A DNA stretch of 64,000 bases, taken from positions 8,460,638-8,524,637 of the forward strand of contig NC_035161.2 of NCBI RefSeq assembly GCF_001659605.2. Reading direction: 5' to 3'. Each line of letters opens with the position of its first letter. Position 1 is the first letter of the stretch. The position numbers and the translations under genes are program-made. This DNA comes from Manihot esculenta (taxonomy: Eukaryota; Streptophyta; Magnoliopsida; Malpighiales; Euphorbiaceae). Positions 1 to 9,909 of this stretch are shown in pieces. The notes below the pieces were generated by a model that saw only the letters and a list, made by a program, of their open reading frames with translations, was not told where the DNA came from and did no database searches.

Positions 1-833
1 AATGGATATGCGAAATTGTCTGAAAAGAAGAAAAAGAAAGAAACTGATAATTGGTCATTTTGTTTTAGGAAGGTTCTTTCCCAAGCAATTTGATAATCAT
101 AATAATTGTATTTAACACTTTGTCTCATTTGTCCATTTGTCATAGTCATTTCTCTCGTTTTATGGGGCTCTTGTCCCCAATCTGTGAGAGTCCAGATTTT
201 CAATAATCTTACTTTGCAGTATCTCAATTTACTCGGGATGTTTGGATCAAAATTGTTATGAATGATAATGGAATTGGTATTGATCAGAATGGCTTCATAA
301 AAATGTTGAGATTTATGGAAATTATCTGGTATATAAAAATTAGTTTTTGGGAAAATTGAATCACAAAGTTGGTATACATTTAAGTTGGGATTTTGAGCCC
401 AATATTCAGGTTCTATGGTAAGAATATAATCTTCAACAGATTTATATTTGTAATCCAATTGAGGCTGCTCTTGTGAGATCATTGGTTTTGGGCTTGAAGA
501 GGATGGCCCTGTGACTGCTTGTTTGAAAGTAGAAGGTGTTATTGGTTCGATAGGAGTTCGTAAAGGGCTGATTTTATTGAGTGGGCTGAATTTGTTGAGT
601 GAAACAAAATTTGGCCTTGGTGACCTGGGCCTTGGATAACTTGGTTGAATAATAAGGGCACTTGACATTGGACTCATTGGTCTGTGTATAATACTTGAAG
701 TACTAGTATAAATTGGTCTAGTAACAGAAGTTTGTCCAGAGGTAAATAATTGTACATTTATCAAATTTGTCTTAGTAACATTTGTCTGAGATCTCAAAGA
801 GATCTTTTCAGTATCCTTTCCTTTGTCAGTCAT
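1..833 (-). CDS. Caulimovirid downstream ORF (ORF2-like), partial, open to the edge
   Basis: The ATG at 833-831 overlaps the TGA stop (832-830) of the reverse transcriptase ORF as ATGA. From there the frame is open for 277 codons without a stop and runs off the left end. The N-terminal third is rich in Ser, Thr and Pro; the second half is more ordered, with a Trp-rich stretch (TLTDWGQEPHKTREM near codon 220) and a Tyr-rich motif (NYYDYQIAWE, about codons 245-254). I do not recognise a catalytic domain. In position it matches the extra ORF of some caulimovirids, downstream of RNase H; function there is not established to my knowledge. ATGA overlaps favour termination-reinitiation. It is by far the least damaged part of this copy. 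Confidence 0.7.
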   Translation of the reverse strand, partial: MTDKGKDTEKISLRSQTNVTKTNLINVQLFTSGQTSVTRPIYTSTSSIIHRPMSPMSSALIIQPSYPRPRSPRPNFVSLNKFSPLNKISPLRTPIEPITPSTFKQAVTGPSSSSPKPMISQEQPQLDYKYKSVEDYILTIEPEYWAQNPNLNVYQLCDSIFPKTNFYIPDNFHKSQHFYEAILINTNSIIIHNNFDPNIPSKLRYCKVRLLKIWTLTDWGQEPHKTREMTMTNGQMRQSVKYNYYDYQIAWERTFLKQNDQLSVSFFFFFSDNFAYP

Positions 834-2020
834 TTGCCCTGCAAGAATTCCCTGGTTAAGAAATCAGCAATAGAATTGTTAATTCCTTTGATATGAATAA
901 TGTCAAAATCAAATATAGATAAAAAAGCTTGCCATCTTGCAAAAATATGTTTAGCTGCTAAATTCTTTACATCCTTTGTTAAAACATCTTTAGTTGCTTT
1001 ACAATCTACTCTAATGGTAAACCTTTGGTTTAATAAATCACTTTGAAATTTTGTAACACATAATACTATTGCTAATATTTCCTTTTTTATTGTAGAATAT
1101 TTTTCTTGTGTAGGATTCCATATTCCGGAATAATATCTTATGATATAATCTCTATTGTTTATATTTTGTTTTAGTATTCCTCCATATCCTTGGTCTGAAG
1201 CATCTGTTTCAATTATTTTTGGATAATTTGGATTGCAAATATTTAAACATGGTAAATTTTTAACATATTTCTTGATTTCTTGAATAATCATTGTATGTTC
1301 TTCACTCCATGGTTTAGGATTTGTTTTTAATCTATTATAGAGTGGTTTGCAAAATATTCTTAAATTATGATAAAAATCAGAAATGTAATTTAAAGATCCT
1401 AAAAATCTTTGTAATTGATTTTTGTCTTTTATTTCATCTGGGAATTTATCTGCAAATTCAATACTTCTTTGTATAGGTACAATTGTATTTTTAAAAATCT
1501 CATGACCTAAAAATCTAATCTTTGTTTGAAATATCTTCATTTTTTGTTTAGATAAAACTAATCCATTTCTTTTTATAGTCTTATAAAAGATTTGCAAATG
1601 TCGAATATGCTGGGAAATATCTTGGCTAAATACTAAGACATCATCTATATATGTTATTATAAAATCATATGGTGTAAAAATATCATTCATAATTTTCTGA
1701 AATTCACTTGGTGCATTTTTTAATCCGAAAGGCATTATGTTCCATTCATATTGTCCAAAGGGTACTGTAAATGCAGTTTTGTATTTGTCTTTTTCATCAA
1801 TTTGTACTTGCCAAAAACCTGATTTCATATCAAATTTTGAAAATATTTCAGCTTTATATAATCTATTTAATAAGTCTTGTTTATTAGGTATGGGATATCT
1901 TATCCATCTCAAAACTTTGTTTAATGGCTTATAATTTATTACTAATCTTGGTGCTCCTCTTTCTAATTCTGCATTTTTTATTACATAAAAGGCTGCACAA
2001 GACCAGGGAGATTTACTTGT
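830..2020 (-). pseudogene. Pararetroviral reverse transcriptase and RNase H segment
   Basis: Open for about 396 codons. Near the start SPWSCAAFYV and RLVINYKPLN are RT motifs; the catalytic YIDDVLVFS box is intact. The RNase H part follows with its four acidic residues recognisable (TDAS, KEILA, VDCKA and NSIADFL). The frame is lost upstream: a one-base deletion near 2018 puts a TAG (2021-2023) immediately before this segment, separating it from the protease. No methionine begins the open stretch, so this is a polyprotein fragment and not a gene. The stop TGA overlaps the ATG of the next ORF. Confidence 0.88.
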
Positions 2021-2207
2021 CTAATTAAATTTTTTGTCAATAAATCTTGAATTTCTTTCTTACAATATTCTAACATTTCTTGGTTCATTTGAATAGGTCT
2101 TGCTTTAGTTGGAATATCTTGTTCTTTGAAATCTGGTTCTTTGAAATCTGGTTCATATGGTAATGTTACTATATGTTGTTTTCTATCTCAAAAGGCTGTT
2201 GGTAGAT

Positions 2208-2640
2208 CTAAACATAAATCCTTTTCAAATTGTTCTTGAATATTTTTTTTTTTTCTTTCACAGTTAATGTTTCCATTTGTTCCTCAATTTTTATAGAATG
2301 TAAATCTTTCTTTAGAAATTTTATTTGGTTTTCTATATTATTGATTTTACTTATATTTATTTGTTGGAATAAATTTACATCATGGTAAGTTATTGGGGAT
2401 ATAAAATTGAAAATAATGTCTTTTCCTAAAATATTAGTTTCTAATCCTAATTGTGTTACTTTAAAAGGATATAACATTTGTAGAAAAGGATTTCCTAGTA
2501 TTATTTGGGTATTAAGATTTTTGATTAACATAAAACTTATTTTAAAACAGATGCCATTGTTACAAATATGTGCACTTGGTATTTTATAATCTATTTTGAC
2601 TTTTGTTGAATTTGCTGCTGATAAAGTTTGTTTAGTTTTA
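2208..2640 (-). pseudogene. Pararetroviral protease C-terminal part and linker to RT
   Basis: After a one-base frame change near 2643 this segment continues the protease. IILGNPFL (around 2490-2513) matches the conserved Ile-Leu-Gly strand of retropepsin-like proteases. A Lys/Glu-rich linker follows towards RT. The stretch between 2021 and 2207 continues the linker in broken frames and holds a perfect 15-bp tandem duplication (CCAGATTTCAAAGAA twice on the minus strand, about 2127-2157). Confidence 0.65.
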
Positions 2641-3402
2641 TGAAAAATATTTACTTGGAATTATTCCTTGGTCAATGCAATTCATATCTGCTCCTGAGTC
2701 TAACATAGCTATGGTTTCAATTTTAAAATCTTTAATTGTTAAATTAATTTTAACATACCATTTTTGGAATTTAATTCTAGTAATCTCATTAAATTTGAAT
2801 TCTTTTTCACTCTCATTATCTGAATTAATATCTTCTAATTTTTCTTCTATTTTTACTTTATTTTTTGAATTTTGATTCTGTTCTAATTGATCACATCTAA
2901 GTTTTAATTGTCTTACTTCTAATTTTAATTGTTTAATTTCTGATTGTAAATCCATAGAAGAAATTGTTGTTATTGGTTTCTTTTGTTTAAACATTTGTTC
3001 TATTTCTTCAAAATTTGTTGGTGATTCAGTTCCTTGTTTTATTTCTTCATTAATTAGTTTTGTTAATTTTTTAAAAAATTTTCTTTTAATATTAGAGTCT
3101 TGTACTTGTTCTATTTGTTCTAAAATTTGGTTATATTCTGTTAAGACATTTATTTTATTATTACAAGTACATATTTCTCCTTTACAATTATGGTCACTAT
3201 CTGTGCTAGTTATTGATCTTGATGAATGGTGACTACTATATTCATCATCTAATTCTGAAGAAGATAAACTTATTTGGTCAATTTTATCTAATAATTGATC
3301 AATATTATCTATTTTTAATTCTAATCCTAACTCATGAATCTTTTTCCTAGCAGGACATTCTTTTGCATAGTGTCCTCTTTGGTTACATAAATAACATTTA
3401 TG
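2638..3402 (-). pseudogene. Pararetroviral zinc knuckle, coiled-coil linker and protease active site
   Basis: One frame is open for 254 codons from just after a TAA at 3403-3405. It starts with a CX2CX4HX4C zinc knuckle (CYLCNQRGHYAKEC, 3355-3396), the nucleic-acid-binding motif that ends caulimovirid coat proteins. A Ser/Asp-rich region and a Lys/Glu/Gln-rich, probably coiled-coil stretch follow (around 2850-3120). It ends with the aspartic protease active site LDSGADMNCID. The upstream basic coat-protein tail is in another frame, so a single-base change just before the first Cys codon separates them. Confidence 0.75.
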
Positions 3403-3824
3403 TTATCTTTATTATTTGTTTTTCTATAATTATATTTTTTATAATTTTTTCTTTTAAATGGTTTTCTCTTATCTATTTGTTTGTTATTTTTATTATTATA
3501 TGTTTTTCGCTGATAATTATATTTTCTATAAATTTTATCCGTTTTAAAGGATTGATATCTTTTTTGTTTTTGTTTTTTGATAGTTCCAAAACCAAATTGT
3601 TCACACCAATTTCCTAATTCTTTCCTAGATTGTCTATTTTCTGCTTTTAATTTATTTTGTAATTTCATATCTCTACACAATCTTATGCCAGTTAAATTTA
3701 CACACGTTATTAGGTCTCCATAAGTTAAGTCATCATATGAAATATGTCCAAACTTTTGTTCAATTGTTTCTTTGACTTTTGTGGAAAATAATCTGGGTAA
3801 TCCTGTTAAAATTTTTCTTTCCAA
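3327..3824 (-). pseudogene. Pararetroviral coat-protein C-terminal basic region
   Basis: This 165-codon frame begins with conserved capsid sequence (GLPRLF...IEQKFG) and passes into a very Lys/Arg/Tyr/Asn-rich tail typical of caulimovirid coat proteins before the zinc knuckle. The last ~25 codons read through the zinc knuckle DNA in the wrong frame. It is joined to the preceding capsid core only by a frameshift near 3817. Confidence 0.7.
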
Positions 3825-4267
3825 TGGTAAGCATTTGGGTCTGCTAATGTATAAACTCTTTTTAAGAAATTGTCTTTATACCATCTAAAATTTTCTAACT
3901 TTCTACATTTAAAATTTTGTAAAATTTTACTATTTCTTTCTGTATATAAATCTAAGTCTCCTATAAAATGTGATATAATATTATAAACTAAATATGCTAA
4001 AATAAAAGATTGTGGTTGTCCAGTTGCTGGATCAGTAACTAATTCTCCTGTTGTTGTATTAATTCTTCTAGCTGATAAAATATTTTCTTTTATTTCATTA
4101 CTTAATAGTTTGTCCCACCAAGTCCTTAATTCTCCTGTGAATCCAAAGATTATATTTTCTGCTGCTTCTTTCTCAGTAATTCCTACTCTTTGTTTATATA
4201 TATTTCCTACAATTACCATTTCTTTAGTAATTTGTATTATTTCTACTTCTGATCTCTCATCTATATT
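3806..4267 (-). pseudogene. Pararetroviral coat-protein core segment
   Basis: Open between an in-frame TGA at 4268-4270 and a TAA at 3806-3808. The motif FTGELRTWWDKLLS is characteristic of caulimovirid coat proteins (compare the GxxxxWW box of the family), followed by FILAYLVYNIISHFIGD and NFKCRKLENFRWYKDNF. The preceding TGA sits where a Trp codon would fit, suggesting a G-to-A change. 4271-4543 is the same frame, acidic and Ser-rich, between the two nonsense codons. Confidence 0.72.
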
Positions 4268-4543
4268 TCATTCATATATATTTTTTGCATTATATTGTTT
4301 TTGCTTTTTATCTAAGATTTTTAAATCATCTGGTTGTTTATTGTACTGTCTTTCTATAGTATTTAGAGGAATAGTATAGCTTTGTTCAGAGTCTGATACT
4401 TCTAAGGGATTCTCTATAGATTCATCATCAGAGGAAGAGGTTTCATTATATTCTGTTAATATAGTAATCTTACCTTTGTCTTTACTTGTATTTTCTTCTT
4501 TTGTTTTATTTTGAAATTGTAAAGGTTCTTCTATTTTAATACC

Positions 4544-5237
4544 TCATGAGGTACTGGTCTTTGGAGAAATACTTTGTTTATTTATTATTTCTTCTAGTAA
4601 TTTTGACATATTACTTAATTCTGTTTTTGGATTAATTGTTACTATACCTATAGGATTTTGTGAAGGTGGTATTATTTTTGTAAAAGGTTTATTTATTTGT
4701 TTTTTAGCAGGGTCAATGCTATATGGTTTTGCATTAGTGTATTTTTTAGAAATATATATAGTATTTGGTTTATCCATTATAGGAGATGGTGTCTTTGGTA
4801 TTTCTATATGGTCTATGTCTGTTATAGCTTCATAATTCTTTTCTATTTTTTCTTCCATTCTATCTAATTGGTTCCCTAGTAAATGTAAAGTTATATTTGT
4901 CCAATTATTTTGTAAACAAATATCTTTCATTTCACTATTCTGTATAGTTTGTGTATGTATTATAGGTTGTATTCCATTATAAACATGATCTTTTTTAAAA
5001 AATGATCTATTCATTGGTGGTCTTTCTGATTCATAATATTGGTCACTTGGTTCTCCTATGTCATTTACTTTATTCCATTTATGTATTTTCTTTTCTAATA
5101 CATTTAATCTGTCTTCATGAAAATATTTTAAGTATGTAAAAAATGGTATATTTATTTTTATTTGGTTACAAAAATCAAAATAATTTTTCTTGATTTTATG
5201 TTGTTCTTTTCTAGAATAAGTTTGAAGAACAACATTT
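4544..5237 (-). pseudogene. Pararetroviral N-terminal polyprotein segment
   Basis: A frame open for about 230 codons down to TGA 4544-4546. It begins abruptly at about 5237 with YSRKEQHKIKKNYFDF and IPFFTYLKYF, which look like the conserved region upstream of the coat protein, and continues into a low-complexity linker with a possible coiled coil (LLGNQLDRMEEKIEKNYEAI). The ORF continues in frame past the TGA into the coat region. No movement-protein sequence lies further upstream. Confidence 0.6.
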
Positions 5238-6651
5238 TAATTGATTTTTTACTATTTAATTTTTATAATTTATAAAAATTGCTTAATTGATTTTTTAAAT
5301 TATTAAAAAATTTATTAATTTATCTCTTATATCTGAAATATTTTAGATTTTATTTTTATAATATTTAACGATTAAAATTAATAGAAAAATTAATTAATAA
5401 ACATTTTAAAGTATTAAAAATATTTTAATATATTTTTTAAAATTAAAAATATTTTAATATATTTTTTAAAATTAAAAAATTAACTAATAAATTTTTCCAT
5501 ATAAAAAATAAACCGTATCACAAAAACAACTTCATTGAAATTTAATTTTTTATTTTTAATAATTTAAATTTATATATTTTAATTTTTTAATTATATTTTT
5601 TGAATTTTAATTTTTTTAATTATATTTTTTGAATTTAAATATTAAATTTATTGTAATTTTTAATTAGTGTGGAGATGGAGTTTTGAGTTTTTTTATTGAA
5701 TTTTGATGGAATTAAATTCTAAAACTAAAAGCATTAAATTTAAAAAGTAAAGGGATAAATTTATTATTTATATTATATTTTAGGATGAAAAAATATTTTT
5801 TTATTTTTATTTTATTTATTGAGTTTAAATTTTAAATTTATTAAAATTTTTATTTATTTATAGAAATTGAATTTGATATTTTTAGTTTGTTGTATTGATT
5901 TGTAAATAAATTTTATTAATTTAATTTTTTGAAATAAATTTATAAATTTGCAGAAATTAAATTTTAAAAATTAAAATATTAAATATTAAAAAATAATTTG
6001 ATTATTTTTCTATATTAATAATATTTTTAAAAGAAAAATATTTTTAATTTTGATGGAATTAAAATTTAAAGATGGAAATATTAAATTTTAAAAATAAAAA
6101 AAATAATTTTTTCTTAAAAAAATATTTCATTTGCCGTTATGAAGAAAGAGAAGAATAAAATAAAACATTATTTTTATTTTTTAGTCTATATAAGTTTTTA
6201 AAAATAACTTCATTAAGCTAAAATTCATCGACGTGATTGCACTTGTATGTGAAAGTGAGATAAGGTTGTGTTTGGAAAAAGATAATCCAAATTATTGTAT
6301 GAAAAAGAAAAAGTAAAAAAATCTAAATTAATTCAATTTCTCTCTTAAAGGGGCAATTTCTCGTGGATCTTGCTGGTATATACAATTTTCCTCCTTATTT
6401 GGTAATGTACAATTTAAAAAATAAATTTTAATTAGTGATAATATGATTTATAAGATTATATTAAATATATATATTTTTATATAATTAGCTTTAATTAAAA
6501 TTTAATTTTAAATATATATAATATATATATAATATAAAATTGATGGAGTTGGTGATATTGAAGGATGGAATCGACACATTGTCAGATTTAATTGCATGAA
6601 CGGCCTATGTGTCTCATTCGTGAAAAGCACATTTTCCACACTATCACCATG

Positions 6652-6699
<48 letters not shown>

Positions 6700-6719
6700 C
6701 TTCCATAGATTTAATTTAA
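5238..6719. other. AT-rich intergenic DNA
   Basis: No gene seen. The stretch is dominated by short runs of A/T with related motifs repeated (ATATTTTTTAAAATTAAAAAT and variants at 5410-5480 and 5570-5640). It probably consists of decayed non-coding repeats. It contains the TTA microsatellite listed separately. Confidence 0.6.
6653..6699. repeat. (TTA)n microsatellite
   Basis: About fifteen uninterrupted TTA/ATT units, placed directly before the first copy of the dispersed AT-rich repeat. Confidence 0.95.
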
Positions 6720-7125
6720 AATTAAATTAAATAAATTAAAAATTAAAATTTTAATATTTATAAAAATTAAATTGAATCGATTTAATTAGAAATTGAATTG
6801 AATTGAATCGATCTGATTTAATTTGATTTAGTTCGATTCAATCAGTTTAAATTTTTAATAAATTTATATTTTTTATACTTTATTTTTAATATATTAAAAT
6901 TTAATTGAAATATTTTAACTTTATATAATCTAATCTTTTTATATTATTAAAAATAATATACTATTATCATTAATTGGTTCGATTTAATTTTTTTAATTTA
7001 TTTCTAATTAAAATCAAATTTAACTGAAATAATTAAAATTTTTAAAATTAAAAATTCAATCGAATCGAAATGAATAAAAAATTAAATTAAAAATTTAAAT
7101 TAATTCAATTTGATCAATTTTTTCG
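6715..7125 (-). repeat. Dispersed AT-rich repeat, copy 1 (inverted relative to copy 2)
   Basis: Its reverse complement aligns along almost its whole length with 7560-7990. Shared landmarks are AAATCGAACC, the block around ATATTATTTTTAATAATATAAA, and AATATTAAAATTTTAATTTTTAA. Short GATTCGATT/AATCGAATC motifs occur at both ends, suggesting a MITE-like fold-back element. No coding capacity. Confidence 0.65.
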
Positions 7126-7544
7126 AAGCACTTAATTATTATTATTATTTATATAAATATAATTATCTCATAACTTTTTAATAAGAAGTATAAATTAATA
7201 GATAATGACACAACTACTCATTTGGGCAGTTAATTAAATGATTAATCACAATGCATATGATTAATTCTGTTCATACAAAACATCAAACACATATTCATTT
7301 ATAAGAAAATAATTTAAATAAGTTTTTATAAAATAAATAAGTTAAATTATTTTCATTTCAAATAAAAAAATAAATTAAATTAAATTTTTATAAAATTTTT
7401 AATTTAAAACAGAAAGTTGATAATCGTAGTAAGCCAAGCTTTCATATCATTAAGAGGTTGATAATATTTTTCCTCCTCTCCAACAATTATAACAGAGGAA
7501 ATCATGTCTATCAAGCTGATATACAACATCAATAAATAGGAGCG

Positions 7545-7995
7545 AGCAATATTCGATTCAAATTGAAAAAAAATCAATCGTATTAAATTAATTTAAAATT
7601 TTGATTAAGTTTTTATTTATTTCAGTTTGATTCAATTTTTAATTTTATAAATTTTAGTTATTTCGATCCGATTTGATTTTAATAAAAAAAATCAAAAAAA
7701 TTAAATCGAACCGATTAGTAATTATAATATATTATTTTTAATAATATAAAGAGATTAGATGGATAAAATATTTTAATTAAATTTTAAAATATTAAAAATA
7801 AAGAATAAAAAATAAAAAAATTTAATTAAAAATTCAAATTGATTAAATCGAACTGAATTGAATTGAATCAGATTGATTTGATTCGATTTAATTTCTAATT
7901 GAAATCAATTTGATTTGACTTTTATAAATATTAAAATTTTAATTTTTAATTTATGCAATTTGATTTTAAATCGAACCAACCGAATAGTCTTCCCG
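7545..7995 (+). repeat. Dispersed AT-rich repeat, copy 2
   Basis: Begins near ATATTCGATTCAAATTG and ends near AATCGAACCAACCGAATAG, so its ends are roughly inverted copies of each other (ATTCGRTT ... AACCGAAT). The body matches copy 1 in opposite orientation. Target duplications were not resolved. Confidence 0.65.
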
Positions 7996-9326
7996 AAAAT
8001 CTATTCACAAACCAATCGTAACCATTGTATTGTATCATTGCTGATGGATGACATGTAAACAAAGTCGCATTACCTCAACTTCTGGTAAAACCACTAGAGA
8101 AGCCAGAATTAGGGTACAGTTAAAAAGGTTAAATTTATTATCGGATTAAATATATTAAATTTTAATTTTTAATTTACTTAGTTTATTTAGCTTTATTTAA
8201 ATTTATTTAGTCTTAAAATAAATTTGAATTAAAAAATAAAATTTAATATTTTTGACCTATATAATTTTTTTTAGTAAATTTGACTGGTGTAAATATAAAT
8301 TTAAGATATTTTTTTTAATCATTCAGTTAATGAAAAATCTATATGGCATTTATATTTTGCAAGTTGTTAGCCGTGTGCTGGGGACGGAGTGTCTTTCAAG
8401 TTGGTCCATGTTTGGTTGGTCCTTCAGGTTTTCGTCGTATGATCATCAACCTGGAAAAGTCAAGATTTCACATTGCCAAAAAAAAAAAAATTCTGAAAAA
8501 TTTTATTAAATATATATAAAATATTTATCTAAACTGAATTCGTATGAATCCTTAATATAAATATATAAAATTTTATATAAATTTATTTTTAATTTATATA
8601 ATATTACTCGAATATATTATAAGAATAATCATACTTTTGAATATTAATATCAATTAGATGCTCATATTTTTCATAAATTTCAAATTAATAGTGTTAAACA
8701 ATTAGGGAAACTTTAATTTATTTTCAAAAGCTAGAAAATAATTTATTATAAGGATACGAATTCATGGGACCTAATTTTTATTCACCTTTATATTTAACAA
8801 CTAGCCTTTAAAACATAGTCCAAAAAGGTTTTAGATGAAAATATAAAATTAATATAATTTAATTTATTATCATTTATTTTCCTATAATAATCTAATTTCT
8901 ATAATATTTAACATTTATAATAATTTAATATGCTAAAAAGTAAACTTCACGTGGGGAAAAAAAATCCCCCATTTTTCTAGCCTTCCACATGGGAAGTTCA
9001 TTAAATTTTTCAGAGTTATATTGACCATCTTAATTCACGGTGAATTCACAATAAATTTTAACAAATACTTATCTTGTTAAAAAATAAAATAAAATACTTA
9101 TCTTGTTAAAAATAAAATAAAATAATAATATTAAACGCATCCACAAAAATTAAACGCACCCACAAATTTAATCTGATATTAAATACAATTCAGTAAAATT
9201 TGATATCTTCTCAAATTTTATTTTTTCAAGACCCAATTTTCATTTTTTTTTTTAAAATAACAATATTAAACTTATTTCTCCTTGAAAATAAAGATATTTT
9301 TTCGAAGATATTAAATTTTGTTAGTA
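7996..9326. other. AT-rich intergenic DNA
   Basis: No gene seen. A short imperfect inverted repeat lies at 8945-8998 (AACTTCACGTGG against CCACATGGGAAGTT). The rest is low-complexity A/T sequence up to the retroelement target site. Confidence 0.5.
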
Positions 9327-9331
9327 GATTG

Positions 9332-9828
9332 TGATGACCGCTGGATTTCTCCACCCCGGTTAAGGGCCAAACCCTCGATCGCGGCCCATCGCTCAGAAGC
9401 CCACATACCGTCTGCGCTGACAGGCTAGGTCCATTCGAGCCTTGATATAGGACCCCTCTGAATTTCTCAACCAGGCCGGCCTCGCGTTCACTGCACCTTG
9501 GGCTGATCTCCTTTGGGCCCAGCTTTGCTTTTGTCTTCTGGCCCAGCCCAGAACCAGAAGGAAGACCCATCCGTCTGCCTCGTGGACCCCTCCACACGCG
9601 CTCGGAGAGGATCAGAGGCCGTTACGCATGGGACAGAGATCTGATTCCCTCGTATGTCCATATCAACGTAGCAGAGACAGGTGGTCCAATGATATGCATC
9701 CTGTTAGCACATCACTAGCGGACAAAAGGAAACATATAAAAGGAGAAATACCCTCCTCTATTTTTAAGCTTTTATAGTTTTACAAAACCCATTGTAAAAA
9801 CCCTATTTCTCTGGATCTCAGATCATCA
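9332..9828 (+). repeat. 5' LTR of the Tat-type element
   Basis: 497 bp, TGATGACCG...GATCATCA. A TATA box (TATAAAAG) lies at 9735-9742. By hand count it differs from the 3' LTR at about 22 of 497 positions, with no length change. Confidence 0.95.
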
Positions 9829-9830
9829 AT

Positions 9831-9848
9831 TGGCGCCGTCTGTGGGAA
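9831..9848 (+). promoter_or_regulatory. Primer-binding site of the Tat-type element
   Basis: Starts two bases after the 5' LTR with TGGCGCCGTCTGTGGGAA. The first nine to ten bases match the complement of the 3' end of tRNA-Asp (TGGCGCCGTTG...); the rest does not match fully, so the primer identity is tentative. Confidence 0.6.
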
Positions 9849-9909
9849 AACGAAGGAGATCTTTTCATCACCAGAGTTTCACTCTTAACCAAACCCACTG
9901 AGATCCACG

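Larger units (their letters stand above)
1..5237 (-). mobile_element. Endogenous pararetrovirus (Caulimoviridae), degenerate, truncated at left edge
   Basis: Reading the minus strand from 5237 down, the order is an N-terminal segment, a capsid-like region with a basic tail, a CCHC zinc knuckle, an aspartic protease site (LDSGAD), reverse transcriptase with YIDD, RNase H, and a further ORF that leaves the window. This is the caulimovirid gene order. No integrase is seen, as expected for this family, and no movement-protein region is present: homology stops near 5237 where plain AT-rich DNA begins. The copy carries at least two in-frame TGA codons (4544-4546, 4268-4270) and frameshifts near 3817, 3397, 2643 and 2018, so the polyprotein cannot be made. 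The two-ORF layout resembles florendoviruses or related genera; the genus assignment is an inference. Confidence 0.9.

Noticed and set aside
8945..8998. Small inverted repeat as a MITE or terminator
   Set aside because: Arms are imperfect and no target duplication is seen.
9226..9597. Similar minus-strand frames in both LTRs (9226-9597 and 19804-20130)
   Set aside because: They are antisense frames through the LTR sequence, repeated only because the LTRs are repeats.
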